64,000 bases of DNA from Takakia lepidozioides (GCA_030704615.1 CM060734.1:13020001-13084000); one strand, 5' to 3'; shown: positions 42,661 through 52,542, counted from the first letter of the stretch. The notes: generated by a model not told the origin, from the letters alone. Numbers and translations: made by a program.

Positions 42661-43024
42661 TGTCGCGCACCTCACTTCGGTAAACTCCCTTAAGTCATAG
42701 TTACTCGCTTTGATGCTGCGCGCCTGACTCCCCAATCTGGCCGCGGGCCAACTTGGAAGTTCGGCTGCTACAGGGACATAAAGGTCCCCCTTCGCTCCCC
42801 CACTAAACCCTCCACTATTGGGCCTTAGGTGGAAATTCCCTTTCGTAGATGGCAGTCCGGGAACAGCTCCCCACTCTTTGGTTCGCTTTCCGGCTCCTCG
42901 TTACTCACTAGTTTGGTCACAACGGGCTTGCACCGTTCTCGGGTTACTACTCCCTATATTACTTCTGTAGCTGTCCGCGGGGGTTCACAACAGCCATGCA
43001 ATTTTATGGAACCACCACGAAAAA
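42661..43024 (-). repeat. 5' LTR of J, with PBS at 42647-42658
   Basis: About 364 bases matching 9652-10024. The PBS TGGTATCAGAGC (minus strand) sits just inside. Confidence 0.75.
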
Positions 43025-43033
43025 CCCTGACTT

Positions 43034-43377
43034 GTCAAGTTAAATAAGCAAGTGTGAAAACAGCTAGAATAAAACTAGTTATTTGTATTTAACACTTGGA
43101 TTTAGGTCAAGTGTTAAATCAGGTGTCAAGTTTAGTTTGACACCTGGTCCGTCTTATCTTCACGAGAGCGGCAGTCGCGCAGCTCATCTCTCTCGAGTTG
43201 AGCGCGCGACCGAGCTCCTGCATGCGTTTAGATTTGAGTGTGCTTATGTAGGGGTACAGGTTGTTGTGGGGTGGAGTCCCCATAGCTTGGGGTGCCCCTG
43301 GCTCGACTACTATTTCTAAGAGTGATGGTTTGGTTTTCATGTTTTGTGTCAACAATGTGTTCGTTGGATTTCTATCA
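43034..43377 (+). repeat. Solitary copy of the LTR middle segment of element G
   Basis: TGTCAAGTTAAATAAGC...GGATTTCTATCA, nearly identical to 54538-54886 inside the LTR of G, but without the 85-bp repeats that flank it there. It has TG...CA ends. It lies between chromovirus J and the LUC7-like exon. No 5-base duplication is evident at its edges. Confidence 0.7.
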
Positions 43378-43473
43378 CTCGAGAGAGATGCTCTCTTACC
43401 TGTGAGTGCAAGGTAGGAGTTGAGGGTTAGCACTTGCAAGATTACCTGCGTATAAGTAGTGCTTAGTTTGAGA

Positions 43474-43600
43474 AGCATATCATTGAATGTGACCACAAGA
43501 TTCAGCGTGCCCTGAAACGCCTGGAGGATGACGATGCCAGAGCCGCCACTGTTATTGCAGTCGCTGAAGCTACCAAGTCACTAGAGGCTTTGGGGTACAC
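43474..43600 (+). pseudogene. LUC7-like (U1 snRNP-associated) exon fragment
   Basis: An AG acceptor (TGCTTAG) precedes FEKHIIECDHKIQRALKRLEDDDARAATVIAVAEATKS. From memory of the family, plant LUC7 proteins have (V)ECDRKI.RALKRL.(E/D)(E/D)DAKAA..I.V.EVT at this place, the coiled coil between the two zinc fingers. Reading degrades after SLEALG, where a frameshift and no clear donor suggest a pseudogene or captured exon. Neither zinc finger is nearby. Confidence 0.5.
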
Positions 43601-44450
43601 AAGGAGATACTTAAAAATGCAGCAGCAAATGCTAGTTGGCACCTATGCATGATCCTTGAAGCTGGATGATCGTTTCACCAGTAAGCTTATAGAGGAGCCT
43701 GCTGTTGCAATTGTTTTGTATCGGGGGTCGGTCTTGGACCAAATTAGCTTCAGCTTCTTTGTCAATCATTTGCTTTGATCATGCAAGAGCGCCATGCAGC
43801 GGGTTAAGGGGCAGGGCTATGGAGCAGAAAAAGCGGCATCCTCTTCGCAATGCGCAGAGGAAGGAGTTCCGTGTATATGGTTGCTATGGAGCCTCGCCAA
43901 CAGCAGAACTTTGCGCTTTCCGTTCTTGGGGTGCTGCATTGTATGCGCCCTAGGATCCGGGCTTGGAATTGTCTTCTGACCAATTCAGCAGACAGAAACG
44001 AACGACGAACGTACTTTGGCCTGATTCCCTACAGTAAGCAGGAGATATATAGCTCAACGCCATCAACGAGTACACCAAGGAGGTTGTACACCACAGCAAG
44101 TGCCGTCAGAATTTGTCGCCGGAGGATCCAGGCCAAGCAGCATACGATGGCCACCTCACGGCCAGGCTTGGAACGGCTTACCATACCATATGAGGAACTT
44201 GTCGAAGTAGAGGAAAAAACTTTCACAGACATGTCTGGCGAGATTTGAAGAGTAGTTTCTTGCTTTGACGTTGTTTCATGTCCTCTGGTTCATGGAGCTC
44301 ATGACAAACAAAGTCGAGCGGCAGCGGACGTACTGGGCGCCGAGCAGAAAGGATGGTTAGGGGGACGACGGTTTCCCTTGCCAGCAGCTAAGTCGTAAAG
44401 ATTGAAGTCCACCATGTCAGAAATCCATTTCGAGCCGCTACCATGGATGC
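43601..44450. other. No gene assigned
   Basis: Open frames up to about 130 codons occur on the plus strand (for example 43850-44248, rich in Arg/Ser/Thr), but no domain, splice framework or relative elsewhere in the window supports them. Confidence 0.3.
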
Positions 44451-44454
44451 TTCA

Positions 44455-44725
44455 TTGGGTTGGGATCCTGACGCTTTTAAGGCCACATAACACTTGACGT
44501 GGTGGTGCTAAGGTCACCTGCAGGAGCTTCATGATAAGTGTCCCAGGATCCGTCAGTTCTTTGCAGGCTCTGAATGCAACGCACGACTTTTTCTTCTTTG
44601 GGTCATCTGTAACGCCCAGGAAATGCATAGCCAGAATCCACTCCGCTTCATTGTACAGCCTGATTCGACCTGGCCCGCCAATAGCCCTCTGGATTCTGCT
44701 TACAGGAAACTCCAGTCAATTGCAT
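44455..44725 (-). other. Unidentified coding-like exon (minus)
   Basis: The minus strand has one open frame without an early ATG: LEFPVSRIQRAIGGPGRI, RLYNEAEWILAMHFLGVTDD, PKKKKSCVAFRACKEL, TDPGTLIMKLLQ. Its balanced composition looks genuinely coding. A possible donor (CTGCAG/GTGACC) follows KLLQ. I do not recognise the family. Confidence 0.4.
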
Positions 44726-44763
44726 CGTTGATGACCTGATCAAGCGGTGTTGCATCCATGGAC

Positions 44764-45141
44764 TCAAATGCTCCCATACACCCACTTCCCTGCAGTAAGC
44801 AGTTCACATTCACAAAAGGCTAGAGTTTCAGCTGCAGGATGGAGACGACGGGTTTGGGAACGGCGGAGCCGAGCTACGCTGGGGATAGACGGGCGATTCA
44901 GGAGCCAGGGCTTTCTCCCCGTAACTGGAATGGGCCGGGGACCCGCAAGCTCCAGCACAAAGTCCAGTGCTTCCCGCTGGTAATCCTCCTCAGTGATTAT
45001 CGTTAGCCACCAAGGCCTCGAACAGACTGTGAGTGACCCCTCGCTGTACATGGCGTCCATAAACATGTCTTCCTCCCCCTCTCTTGGTGCGCAAGCCTGC
45101 AAGCAATCACGGAAGACATACACTCTTTCACAACAAGACAC
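44764..45141 (-). other. Unidentified coding-like exon (minus), upstream partner
   Basis: Open frame of 125 codons. A plausible acceptor (TTGCTTGCAG) precedes ACAPREGEEDMFMDAMYSEG, followed by PWWLTIITEEDYQREALDFVLELAGPRP and an Arg-rich segment. It is collinear with 44455-44725 on the same strand, so the two may be neighbouring exons of one host or transposon gene. Confidence 0.35.
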
Positions 45142-45501
45142 TACTGAGTGCCACAGTTCCTTCCTCTCTCTCTCTCCTCACTTCGGTATGCAGAGAGACT
45201 GGAGCAAGGTGTGAATTATAGGGCACGTGGCCAGGGAACCTAGGAACCATATAGAGCGTAGGGAACGGGAACCAGTTACCAGATAGTTGGGGAACTTTAA
45301 ATTTTTAATTTGAAAACCTGAGAAAAAAAAAAAAAAAAAAAACAGGGCATTTTGATCTAATTTAAATGGTTTAAAGCCAAATTGGTCATATCTTTGTCAA
45401 ATGGACTCTGTTTGACCCAGTTTTTGAGGGGATAGCTGCAGAAAGGGGAAAATCTACCAATTGGGACTCTGCTAAAAATCTATGGAATTTTTAGAGTGTG
45501 A
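45142..45501. other. AT-rich spacer with a 20-base poly-A run
   Basis: A run of 20 A at 45323-45342 follows AT-rich sequence. No gene seen. The poly-A could mark the 3' end of a retroposed sequence; no target duplication was identified. The 5' end of element G must lie here or slightly downstream. Confidence 0.45.
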
Positions 45502-46620
45502 GTGTGCCATGAAAGATCCACAATTCTGTTTCTAGAACCTGTGCTGGTCTATATGAGAGACAAATCTGTGGATGTACTCCTTGTATGGCTGTGGGGAAAT
45601 GAGGACGTAATTGAAGGGCAGGTCTCTTCTCTTAGCCTGTGCACACAAGGGGACAGGATTTATGTTTCCCAAGGAACTCAGACTGATTTGAGTGGAGAAC
45701 AGTTGGACGAGTTGATTGCATACTGGGAGTCAGGCATTAGCAGTAGACAACAGACTGCTGTAGTTGGCGTTGAGGGCCTCAATATCGCCTTGGACAGTCA
45801 GAACTCTGTTGGAGCCAGCAGTTCTGCAGCTGTAAGTGAAATACCAAAGTGGGTGAAAGCTAGGCTTGGAACACAGCCAAAGACAGCCCCGGGGACCAAG
45901 GTGTTCAGCCACAAGGCCGTGGTGTACTGGAGCAGAGGAGCAGGAGCTACACAAGTTTGTGCAATCAGACAGCGTTGCAGCCGGACACGCTCTGCACAAG
46001 GCAACCACGAGCGGGGGTTCATTAGCGAGGACAAGTTTGTTCTGTTTGAAGGAGATGCAGTCATTCGCAATGAGGACACCCGCAACCGTCTCAAAGCTTT
46101 CGAGTTGAGAGACTATCAGACCCTACCTTTGTTTTCTTTAGTGTTCAGTGAGCGGGAGATAGCAGAGTGTTGCTTTGTCTCTACCTGGCAAAAAGAGGAG
46201 GAGGGTTGGTTAGAGCGAGCTACTGTAGCTTGGGACAAGGTTAGTGGCAGGTTTCTGGACATAGATATACCTCCTACACCTTACCATCATGCAGAGCGAG
46301 GCACTTTGAGAGAAGTCTGGCAGTTGAAGTTGATACATAGATCAGGATTAGATCTTGCTGGGTCGGGCTTCTATTCTTCCCCTCCATCTCTGTACTATTT
46401 TCATTACCTTGTACTTGTAGTTGCCAAAGCCTCTCTTGGTGGAGGCCAGTCAGTCCGGGGTTTTGGGCTGGGATATTCTGCAGGATCAGCGTTTGCTGCT
46501 GGATTTTGGTGTGGGGGTGTTGATGTTTTGATTTCTTGTGTTTGGATCCCCCCCAACACCTGCATGCTTGACTGTGCGCCATGTTGGTTTTGTGTGGGCG
46601 CTTGCTTTCATAAGGATTAG
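45502..46620 (+). CDS. Upstream ORF of G (372 aa, unknown)
   Basis: An intact 372-codon frame ahead of gag. Landmarks: QGTQTDLSGEQLDELIAYWESG (about 54-75), KAFELRDYQTLPLFSLVFSEREIAECCFV and DIDIPPTPYHHAERGTLREVW. The last 75 codons correspond to sequence that is noncoding-looking leader in B, and weak similarity to B extends into the HHAERGT part, so at least the 3' half belongs to the element. No domain recognised. It may be an element-specific ORF like ORF1 of A and C, or an open stretch of an older insertion. Confidence 0.4.
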   Translation: MCHERSTILFLEPVLVYMRDKSVDVLLVWLWGNEDVIEGQVSSLSLCTQGDRIYVSQGTQTDLSGEQLDELIAYWESGISSRQQTAVVGVEGLNIALDSQNSVGASSSAAVSEIPKWVKARLGTQPKTAPGTKVFSHKAVVYWSRGAGATQVCAIRQRCSRTRSAQGNHERGFISEDKFVLFEGDAVIRNEDTRNRLKAFELRDYQTLPLFSLVFSEREIAECCFVSTWQKEEEGWLERATVAWDKVSGRFLDIDIPPTPYHHAERGTLREVWQLKLIHRSGLDLAGSGFYSSPPSLYYFHYLVLVVAKASLGGGQSVRGFGLGYSAGSAFAAGFWCGGVDVLISCVWIPPNTCMLDCAPCWFCVGACFHKD

Positions 46621-46860
46621 GCCGGATTTGATCACCGGTCAATCCTAGAGTATGCTGTCGGTGGTGAGGCTGGAGTGATGACCAGCAAGACCACCAGTGT
46701 TTCTTCTATGGTGAGGCTGGGTTGATGACCAGCCAACCATAGGAGTTCTTGCGGTGGATGCAGGTGCAGGTGCCCTGAGCCATTGGGATATGACCCTTAG
46801 ACTGCAACAGGTGCCCACCCGTGTCACTATTAGATTAGTACTAGAGACTTATAGTGTCAC
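46621..46860 (+). other. Leader between upstream ORF and gag (G)
   Basis: Contains two GTGAGGCTGG...TGATGACCAGC units (46661-46685 and 46710-46735), also found in B. No coding potential. Confidence 0.5.
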
Positions 46861-48801
46861 GTGGAGGAGGTGCACATTGTGAGTGTCATTACGGAGTTAC
46901 CCAAGGGTTTTGAGGGGAGTACGGCTACAAGCAGTACCAGTGAGAGTGGGTTCACAAGACGAGGTATTCGGTTCAGACCACCTTCACCGCCACCCTCAAC
47001 TACTGTAGAGTCAGACACGACTCGGAGGCTTCATCAACAGGTGTGCAGTTTCATTCGCCATTGTTGTGGGACGACATGGAGGAGATGTATGGAGCTACCA
47101 AGGGGCCTCGTAGGTACTCTGGAGCTGTGGGCACAATCGAGTTGGATGACTTTATCCAGGAGTTCGACAGCTGGTGTGATTTGCAGCAGATGCGCAATCC
47201 ACAGCTATTCACCCCATTCATGGCGTGGAAGGGACTGTTCCAGCATTTGGAAGGCCCGCCTATGGACGATTACCACGAGTTCAGGCGAGGACATGAAGCA
47301 GAGATTGAGGAGTGGAGGATGTATTGGTCACCTGACTACGTCTCCATTACTCGAGGCACGACGCGACCAGTAGCTGCATCAGTACCAATAGCTCCCACTG
47401 CCAGCACTAGTAGTGGAGCAAGTAGTGCTGGTACTTCTGCAGGTGGTACCAGTTCAAAAGGTGCTACTACTCCTCCTGCCACGACTACAACACATGTGCC
47501 TAGATTCAACCCGGTGGTGGAGTTCTTCCAGGAGTTGCGGAGGAACTACCAAGGTGTACGGACAGAGAAGCTGCGAAGTTTGCAAGACTTCCAGCGCAAA
47601 CCCAGTGAGAGCCTGCGAGAGGCGTACACTCGTATGAGGCGCTTGATAAGTGTGACCCAAGGGGTTACTGAAGCTCAGGCAATCCAGTTTTGGTATGGAA
47701 TTTTGGACAAGGAGCTCAAGAGAAGGGTGCGAGATGCAACCCTGTTACAAGCAGCCCAACCCACATTAGCAGATGTGTTTCTGCTGGCTGAGCGGATTGA
47801 GCTCAACATGGTGGAGGAGCGAGTTGTTACCATTGGATTTGGCAAGGACATGCCTACACGAGGCGTAGCTGCCAGCCCACAGGCACAAGGAAGCGCTCAA
47901 CAGCGTGGTCAGGGGGGCAAGGTTGCCCAGCCCAAGTTCCATGGAGCTTACAGGGGACTCAGGTGCAGAGGCCCGTGGCATCTTTTGCAGGCCAACAGCA
48001 ACCAGGGGTGATATGTTGGACATGTGGAGGACCCATGTCAAGAGAGATTGCCCAGAGAGTGGCAGAAGGCCGGCACAAGCACAGCCTGCACAGTTGCAGT
48101 GTGGGCATTGTGGCAAGTATGGGCATGGAGATGCCCAGTGTTATGACTTGCATCCTGAGTTGCGCCCAGGCCAGTTCCAAGGGAACAATGGTGGCCGGGG
48201 GCGAGGTGGACCAGCCCAAAGAGGACGAGGTGGTCGGGCACGAGGTGCAGGCCAAGGGCAAGCTCCACATGGCCAAGGACGCGGAGGTCAGGGTGTTGAC
48301 CAAGGCATGGCCAATCGGCTTCAGCAGCTAGAGCAGAGGCTCGCTGCCATGGCTATAGCTCAGGCGGTACCGGCTCCCAGGCGGGATGGTCCACCTCCTG
48401 CTCCTGAGGGAGGAGATATGGGAGGCATGGGATTCATGTGCGGAGCAGCACTACCACTAGAGCAGGTGGAGTCTGCTGCAGCCGTGACTCGAGGAGCAGC
48501 ACGAGTTCCTGAGCCACGAGGTGCAGAGGTGGAGTTGGATCCACAATGTGGGGAGGCAAGCCGTCAGGCAAGGCTGCCTCAGTCATTCACCTTGGCGGAG
48601 ACAGTGTCAACGCCATCCATGGCACCTAGTTCTCGCCCGACTGTTACCGAGGCGGAGGTTTCTATGCCATTGGGGAGAGCTACACGTGCAGCACTGACAC
48701 CTGCTGCCAAGGCTAGTGCGGCCGGTGTGTTATTGGGGGCAGCCACCTCTGTGTGTCAGGCCCCACTGTTCTCGGCAACAATGATTGCGACGCCGGGGTG
48801 A
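46861..48801 (+). pseudogene. gag: Gag of G (frameshifted twice)
   Basis: Three frames join: 46861-about 47040 (N-terminus, FTRRGIRFRPPSPPP), 47043-48011 and 47905-48801. The second holds the capsid domain (ELDDFIQEFDSWCDLQQM; ITRGTTRPV; FNPVVEFFQELRRNYQGVR; LREAYTRMRRLISVT; AQAIQFWYGILDKELKRRV). The third has a first knuckle (CWTCGGP..VKRDC, one base short), a second knuckle CGHCGKYGHGDAQC, Arg/Gly repeats and a long proline/alanine tail leading to protease. Confidence 0.82.
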
Positions 48802-49448
48802 GACCAGCTGCAGTGTTCAGACTAGCAGCAACACTCTGTGAGAGTGGGGAGGTCACTTCATCTTCTGCGGAGTTAGTGGAAGGTGTAGTGGCAGAGGGAT
48901 CCTCGGATTTGAGGGTCAAGACTGCCACGGCTGCGCCCTGGCAAGCTGCAGCTGTCAGGTTGACGGAGCTGCCAGCTAGGCCAGCCTTTGAGCGCGCCAT
49001 GGTGACACCTGGAGTTGTCTTGTTAGACAACCAGGGAGGCATTTTCACTTTGAGTGGACCGGCAGGCAAGAAGTACCGGCCACTGCGGGTCTTGTTGGAC
49101 TCGGGAGCTCAGCCACTGATGTTGGGCAGAGCTGCTATTGCAGGTTTGGGCCTCATGGAGGCGGATATGGAGCCTTGTCCTTTCCAGATACAGACATCTC
49201 TGGGAGGATCAGAGCAGGCTCGGGGCATGACACGGCATCAGTTGGCCATTAGACTGCAGCCGGATCATCCTATCGATGGCTCAGTAATGCGAGCCAAGGC
49301 CATTGTGACAGACGCGGTCTCTTACGATGTCCTCGTTGGTGGGGCAGTGTTATACCCCATGGGCTTCACCCTGGATTTTGGGAGGAGTCAGCATCCTACA
49401 GGCCTGGATGGCAGTCAGGCGATGGTCGTCGTGCACAGCTCCCTGTGA
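48753..49448 (+). CDS. Retroviral-type aspartic protease of G
   Basis: The 231-codon frame has the catalytic loop RVLLDSGAQPLMLG (about residues 112-125, DSG) and the conserved end VSYDVLVGGAVLYPMG. It overlaps the gag frame by 49 bases and the DNMT frame by 4, so the three were probably one polyprotein. The protease would release DNMT from its neighbours. Confidence 0.8.
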   Translation: MSGPTVLGNNDCDAGVRPAAVFRLAATLCESGEVTSSSAELVEGVVAEGSSDLRVKTATAAPWQAAAVRLTELPARPAFERAMVTPGVVLLDNQGGIFTLSGPAGKKYRPLRVLLDSGAQPLMLGRAAIAGLGLMEADMEPCPFQIQTSLGGSEQARGMTRHQLAIRLQPDHPIDGSVMRAKAIVTDAVSYDVLVGGAVLYPMGFTLDFGRSQHPTGLDGSQAMVVVHSSL

Positions 49449-50425
49449 CATTCATTGGGGGTATTGCGGCTGCCCAGCGGGGCAAGATGCCAACACTAGC
49501 CGCCTTTACAGCTGCAGTTAGTTGGCCTGGAGAGTTGCTGGAAGGCAATGCCCATGCAGAGGATGTGCCACCTCCAGCAGAGCAGGATGACATGCATGGT
49601 ATGGCGGAGTTGCCTGCCATGGTTGCTCACACTCCATTGTGGGGTACGAGCAAGGATTTGCAGCAGGTTGCTGATCGACGGGTGCAACAAGCCTGGGTAG
49701 AGGCTTTTGTACCGTCAGGAGAGGAGGAGAGTGCGGGTATTGCACCAGGACCACCTCAGTTGTCACCATTGGATACCACACCTATTGTGTGGCAGTATCC
49801 GGATGAAGGCATTTGCCTTCTGGACTTGTTTGGCGGGATCAGCACCGGATTGGCTGCTGTGCTACAGGCAGGTGTACGAGTTCGACGTTACCTGTATGTG
49901 GAGAGGGATGAGACTGCACGACGCGTCTCACTGCGCCATGTTGCTCAGTTGGTACAGCAGTACCCTGACTTGTTGCCAGTGTCTGCAGTTCGTGGATACC
50001 AACAAGCCTTGCCAGCAGACATTTCTTTGCTGGGGGCGCAGGATTTGGAGCAGGTTGGCTCCATTGATCTGGTAGTGGCAGGTTGGCCCTGCCAAGGGCA
50101 TTCATCAGCCGGGCATGGCAATGGATTGCGAGACTCGAGGACGGGTCTGTTTTGGGAGATGGTGCGGATTTTGCGCTGCTTGCAGCTTCATCAAGCTGTA
50201 TCTCCAGCATACATCTTGGAGAATGTGCCACTGATGGGTGATTCTCGGGCCAGGGTGATGGCCAGTGTGCATCAAGTCCGGTCGTGGCTTGGGTCAGCAG
50301 TGTTGCTGGATGCAGCTGCAGTGGGGTCACGGGCTCATCGTCCACGGCTATGGTGGACTAACTTGATGCCACCCGCACTGCTCAAGCGTGCATTTGATGG
50401 GGTGCAGCGGCCAGCACACCTCTAG
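49445..50425 (+). CDS. C5-cytosine DNA methyltransferase catalytic part (G)
   Basis: A 326-residue frame between protease and RT. Residues 1-115 are a linker (GELLEGNAHAEDV). Motif I is GICLLDLFGGISTGL (122-136, SAM binding), motif II YLYVERDETARRV, motif IV LVVAGWPCQG with nucleophile Cys216 (codon 50090-50092), motif VI YILENVPLM (Glu259-Asn260-Val261), and motif VIII-like SRAHRPRLWWTN near residue 295. All key residues for the cysteine-adduct methyl transfer to cytosine are present. The domain order is not permuted, unlike plant DRM enzymes. It would methylate element or genomic DNA, by inference. Confidence 0.9.
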   Translation: MTFIGGIAAAQRGKMPTLAAFTAAVSWPGELLEGNAHAEDVPPPAEQDDMHGMAELPAMVAHTPLWGTSKDLQQVADRRVQQAWVEAFVPSGEEESAGIAPGPPQLSPLDTTPIVWQYPDEGICLLDLFGGISTGLAAVLQAGVRVRRYLYVERDETARRVSLRHVAQLVQQYPDLLPVSAVRGYQQALPADISLLGAQDLEQVGSIDLVVAGWPCQGHSSAGHGNGLRDSRTGLFWEMVRILRCLQLHQAVSPAYILENVPLMGDSRARVMASVHQVRSWLGSAVLLDAAAVGSRAHRPRLWWTNLMPPALLKRAFDGVQRPAHL

Positions 50426-51057
50426 TGGATGGCATTTTGGACACAGGGAGGCAGTCTCAACGTGTGAGACACGATGACCGTTCGCCTTTGGCAGTGGTCA
50501 ACAGGGTGGGTCAACCACGAGCAGCATTACCTACACTGCTCAGCTTCCCAGGATCCCATGCTTTTCGGGATGGTGGACCTGGCCTCCTGTGGGATGCTCA
50601 GTTGCAACAGTTAGTGGAGCCTAATGCCGACGAGCGAGAGCGGGCTATGGGGTTTTCCACTGGGACCACGGCGGTGCCTTCTCTTTCTGAGGCATCACGT
50701 CGTCAGGTGTTGGGGCAAGCAATGGATCTCAATTGCTTGACCTGGATTATCAGCTTGGCTATGGCTGAGCAACGTAGAGTGCGGAGTGCACTTCCCTTGA
50801 CGGTCTCTCTGCCTACCGAGACGGTACAGGCAGCGAGTGGGGGCGAGCCGGTGAGGACCACGGGGTGTAGACATCCATGGCACACGTGGGAGGTGCTCGA
50901 GGTTCAGAGGGAGTTGGCAGCCAAGGCAGCTGTGATGGATGAGGTTGGGGATTCTTCTCGGGATGAGGAGGTTCTCAATGATGAGATGATGGGGCAGGAT
51001 GAGGCCTTGTCATTGACTGAGCAGGAAGGGAGTACTGCTCAAGAGGTTGCAGCATAG
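50425..51057 (+). CDS. DNMT C-terminal part: target-recognition, motifs IX and X (G)
   Basis: Continues the DNMT in another frame after a TAG at 50423. It has PTLLSFPGSHAF, then EPNADERERAMGFSTGTTAV (motif IX position) and SRRQVLGQAMDLNCLTWIISL (motif X position). The spacing resembles the ER.FGFP...RQ.LGRS end of DNMT3-type enzymes more than DNMT1. The rest (residues 110-210) is an acidic linker to RT. B carries the equivalent at 33342-33719, where the join is also frame-shifted, but at a slightly different place. Confidence 0.78.
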   Translation: MDGILDTGRQSQRVRHDDRSPLAVVNRVGQPRAALPTLLSFPGSHAFRDGGPGLLWDAQLQQLVEPNADERERAMGFSTGTTAVPSLSEASRRQVLGQAMDLNCLTWIISLAMAEQRRVRSALPLTVSLPTETVQAASGGEPVRTTGCRHPWHTWEVLEVQRELAAKAAVMDEVGDSSRDEEVLNDEMMGQDEALSLTEQEGSTAQEVAA

Positions 51058-51060
51058 CAA

Positions 51061-52074
51061 CCACGGGACGCGTCCTCTACCTCTAAGCCCACTGGACTTA
51101 AGGTTGCAGTTACGGAGGACAATTGGGAGCCTGACATTGGACCCATTGTCACCGGAGGAGAGAGACGACGTATACGGCGGTTCCTGAGGGCTTACAGGAA
51201 TTGCTTTGCCTTCAGTTTGAAGGACTTGGGAGCACTGAAGGGTCAAGAGATCCGTATTGAGTTGGCCACTGACACGCCAATCTTTCGGAGACCCTATAGA
51301 TACAGTGACATGGAGAGGTCTTTGATTCAGATGAGGACTCAAGATCTCTGGGAGGCAGGTTTGGTGGAGCTCTCTGGTGGAGAGTATGCTTCAGCCACAG
51401 TGATGCCAGCCAAGAAGGATGTCTATGGCAATTGGACGGAGAGACGTATGTGCGGTGATTACCGGCCTGTAAATCGTCAGACCAAGTCCGATAGGTATGC
51501 CATGCCGACACCAGAGGAGATCTTTGATGCCATTGGGCATTCCAAGGTCTTTAGCACGTTGGATTTACGATCCGGATATCACCAGTTGCCGATCAAGGAG
51601 GCGGATAAGCAAAAGACGGCATTCTGGGGGATCAATGAGCACGGGAAGGATTGCCTATACCAGTGGCGGTTCTTACCATTTGGGCTTAAAAACGCTCCCG
51701 CTGAGTTTCAAAGAGTCATGGACAGGATTCTAGCAGGGGTGGAGTTTGCTCGGTGCTACATAGATGACATCATCATCTTTAGTGCTACGGTGGAGGAGCA
51801 TGAGAGACACCTTCAGGGGGTATTTGAGCGCTTGAGGACGCACGGATTGAAGTTACATCCGGGAAAGTGCAAGTTTTTCCACAACCAGATTGAGTATCTG
51901 GGTCACATGATATATCCTGGAGGATTGGGGGTACAGCAGACTAAGGTAGAGTCCATTGCACAGGTTCCACGCCCCACGGATGTGAGCCGAGTTCGAGCTT
52001 TCATGGGGTTAGCAAACTATTACAGACGGTTTGTTAAGGGATTTAGTGCCATTGCAAAGGCTCTACCAAGCTGA
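51061..52074 (+). pseudogene. Reverse transcriptase of G
   Basis: Open from RRFLRAYRNCFAFSLKDLG through KKDVYGNWTERRMCGDYRPVNRQ, FSTLDLRSGYHQLPI, FLPFGLKNAPAEFQRVM and the catalytic CYIDDIIIFSATVEEHERHLQ (YIDD near 51759-51770) to LANYYRRFVKGFSAIAKAL. A one-base loss (ALPS instead of ALTKL) ends the frame at 52074. The Met at 51217 is internal; the polyprotein enters from DNMT. Confidence 0.9.
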
Positions 52075-52542
52075 CCAAGGTGGACCAGGAGTGGCAGTGG
52101 GAAGATGAGCAAGAACAAGCTTTTCAAGAGCTCAAGGCGAGGTTGACCTCGGCGCCCATCTTGAGACGACCTATCAGGGGGCGTCCTTTTCAGCTGCATA
52201 CAGATTGGAGCATGCTGGGGCTTGGAGCGGTGCTCACACAGGTGTGATGATGAGGGAAGAGAGTTCGTAGTGGCTTATGCTAGCCGCTCGAACAATGCTG
52301 CAGAGTCTAAGTATAGCTCATATGAGGGAGAATGCTTAGCTGCAGTGTGGGCCGTGGCACACTTCAGGTGCTATCTATACGGCAATCTCTTCACCCTTGT
52401 CACGGATCACCAACCACTCAAGTGGTTGATGGAGTCAGACAAGCTTACGGGGAAGCTTGCACGGTGGGCACTCATCCTTCAAGAGTATGACTTTCAGGTG
52501 GTGCATCGACCGGGTTTGGTCAATGCAATGCAGATGGGTTGA
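52075..52542 (+). pseudogene. RNase H of G
   Basis: After frame changes: LHTDWSMLGLGAVLTQV (Asp), then EFVVAYASRSNNAAESKYSSYEGECLAAVWAVAHF (Glu) and LVTDHQPLKWLME (Asp). A frameshift near 52245 (GGTGTGATGATGAG) and another near 52530 (FQVVHRPGLVNAMQMG, where H keeps NRDADGLSRNP) break it. Confidence 0.88.

Larger units (their letters stand above)
41568..43024 (-). mobile_element. Element J: second chromovirus copy (LTR and gag only)
   Basis: Closely collinear with D from the zinc knuckle to the LTR outer end, with many single-base indels. Protease onward is lost in or beyond the gap. Its LTR end at 43024 is followed nine bases later by the TGTCAAG segment at 43034. Confidence 0.85.

Noticed and set aside
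49808-50425. A bacterial restriction-modification methyltransferase or horizontally acquired defence gene
   Set aside because: It is embedded collinearly between retroelement protease and RT in at least two copies, with no restriction enzyme or bacterial neighbours.
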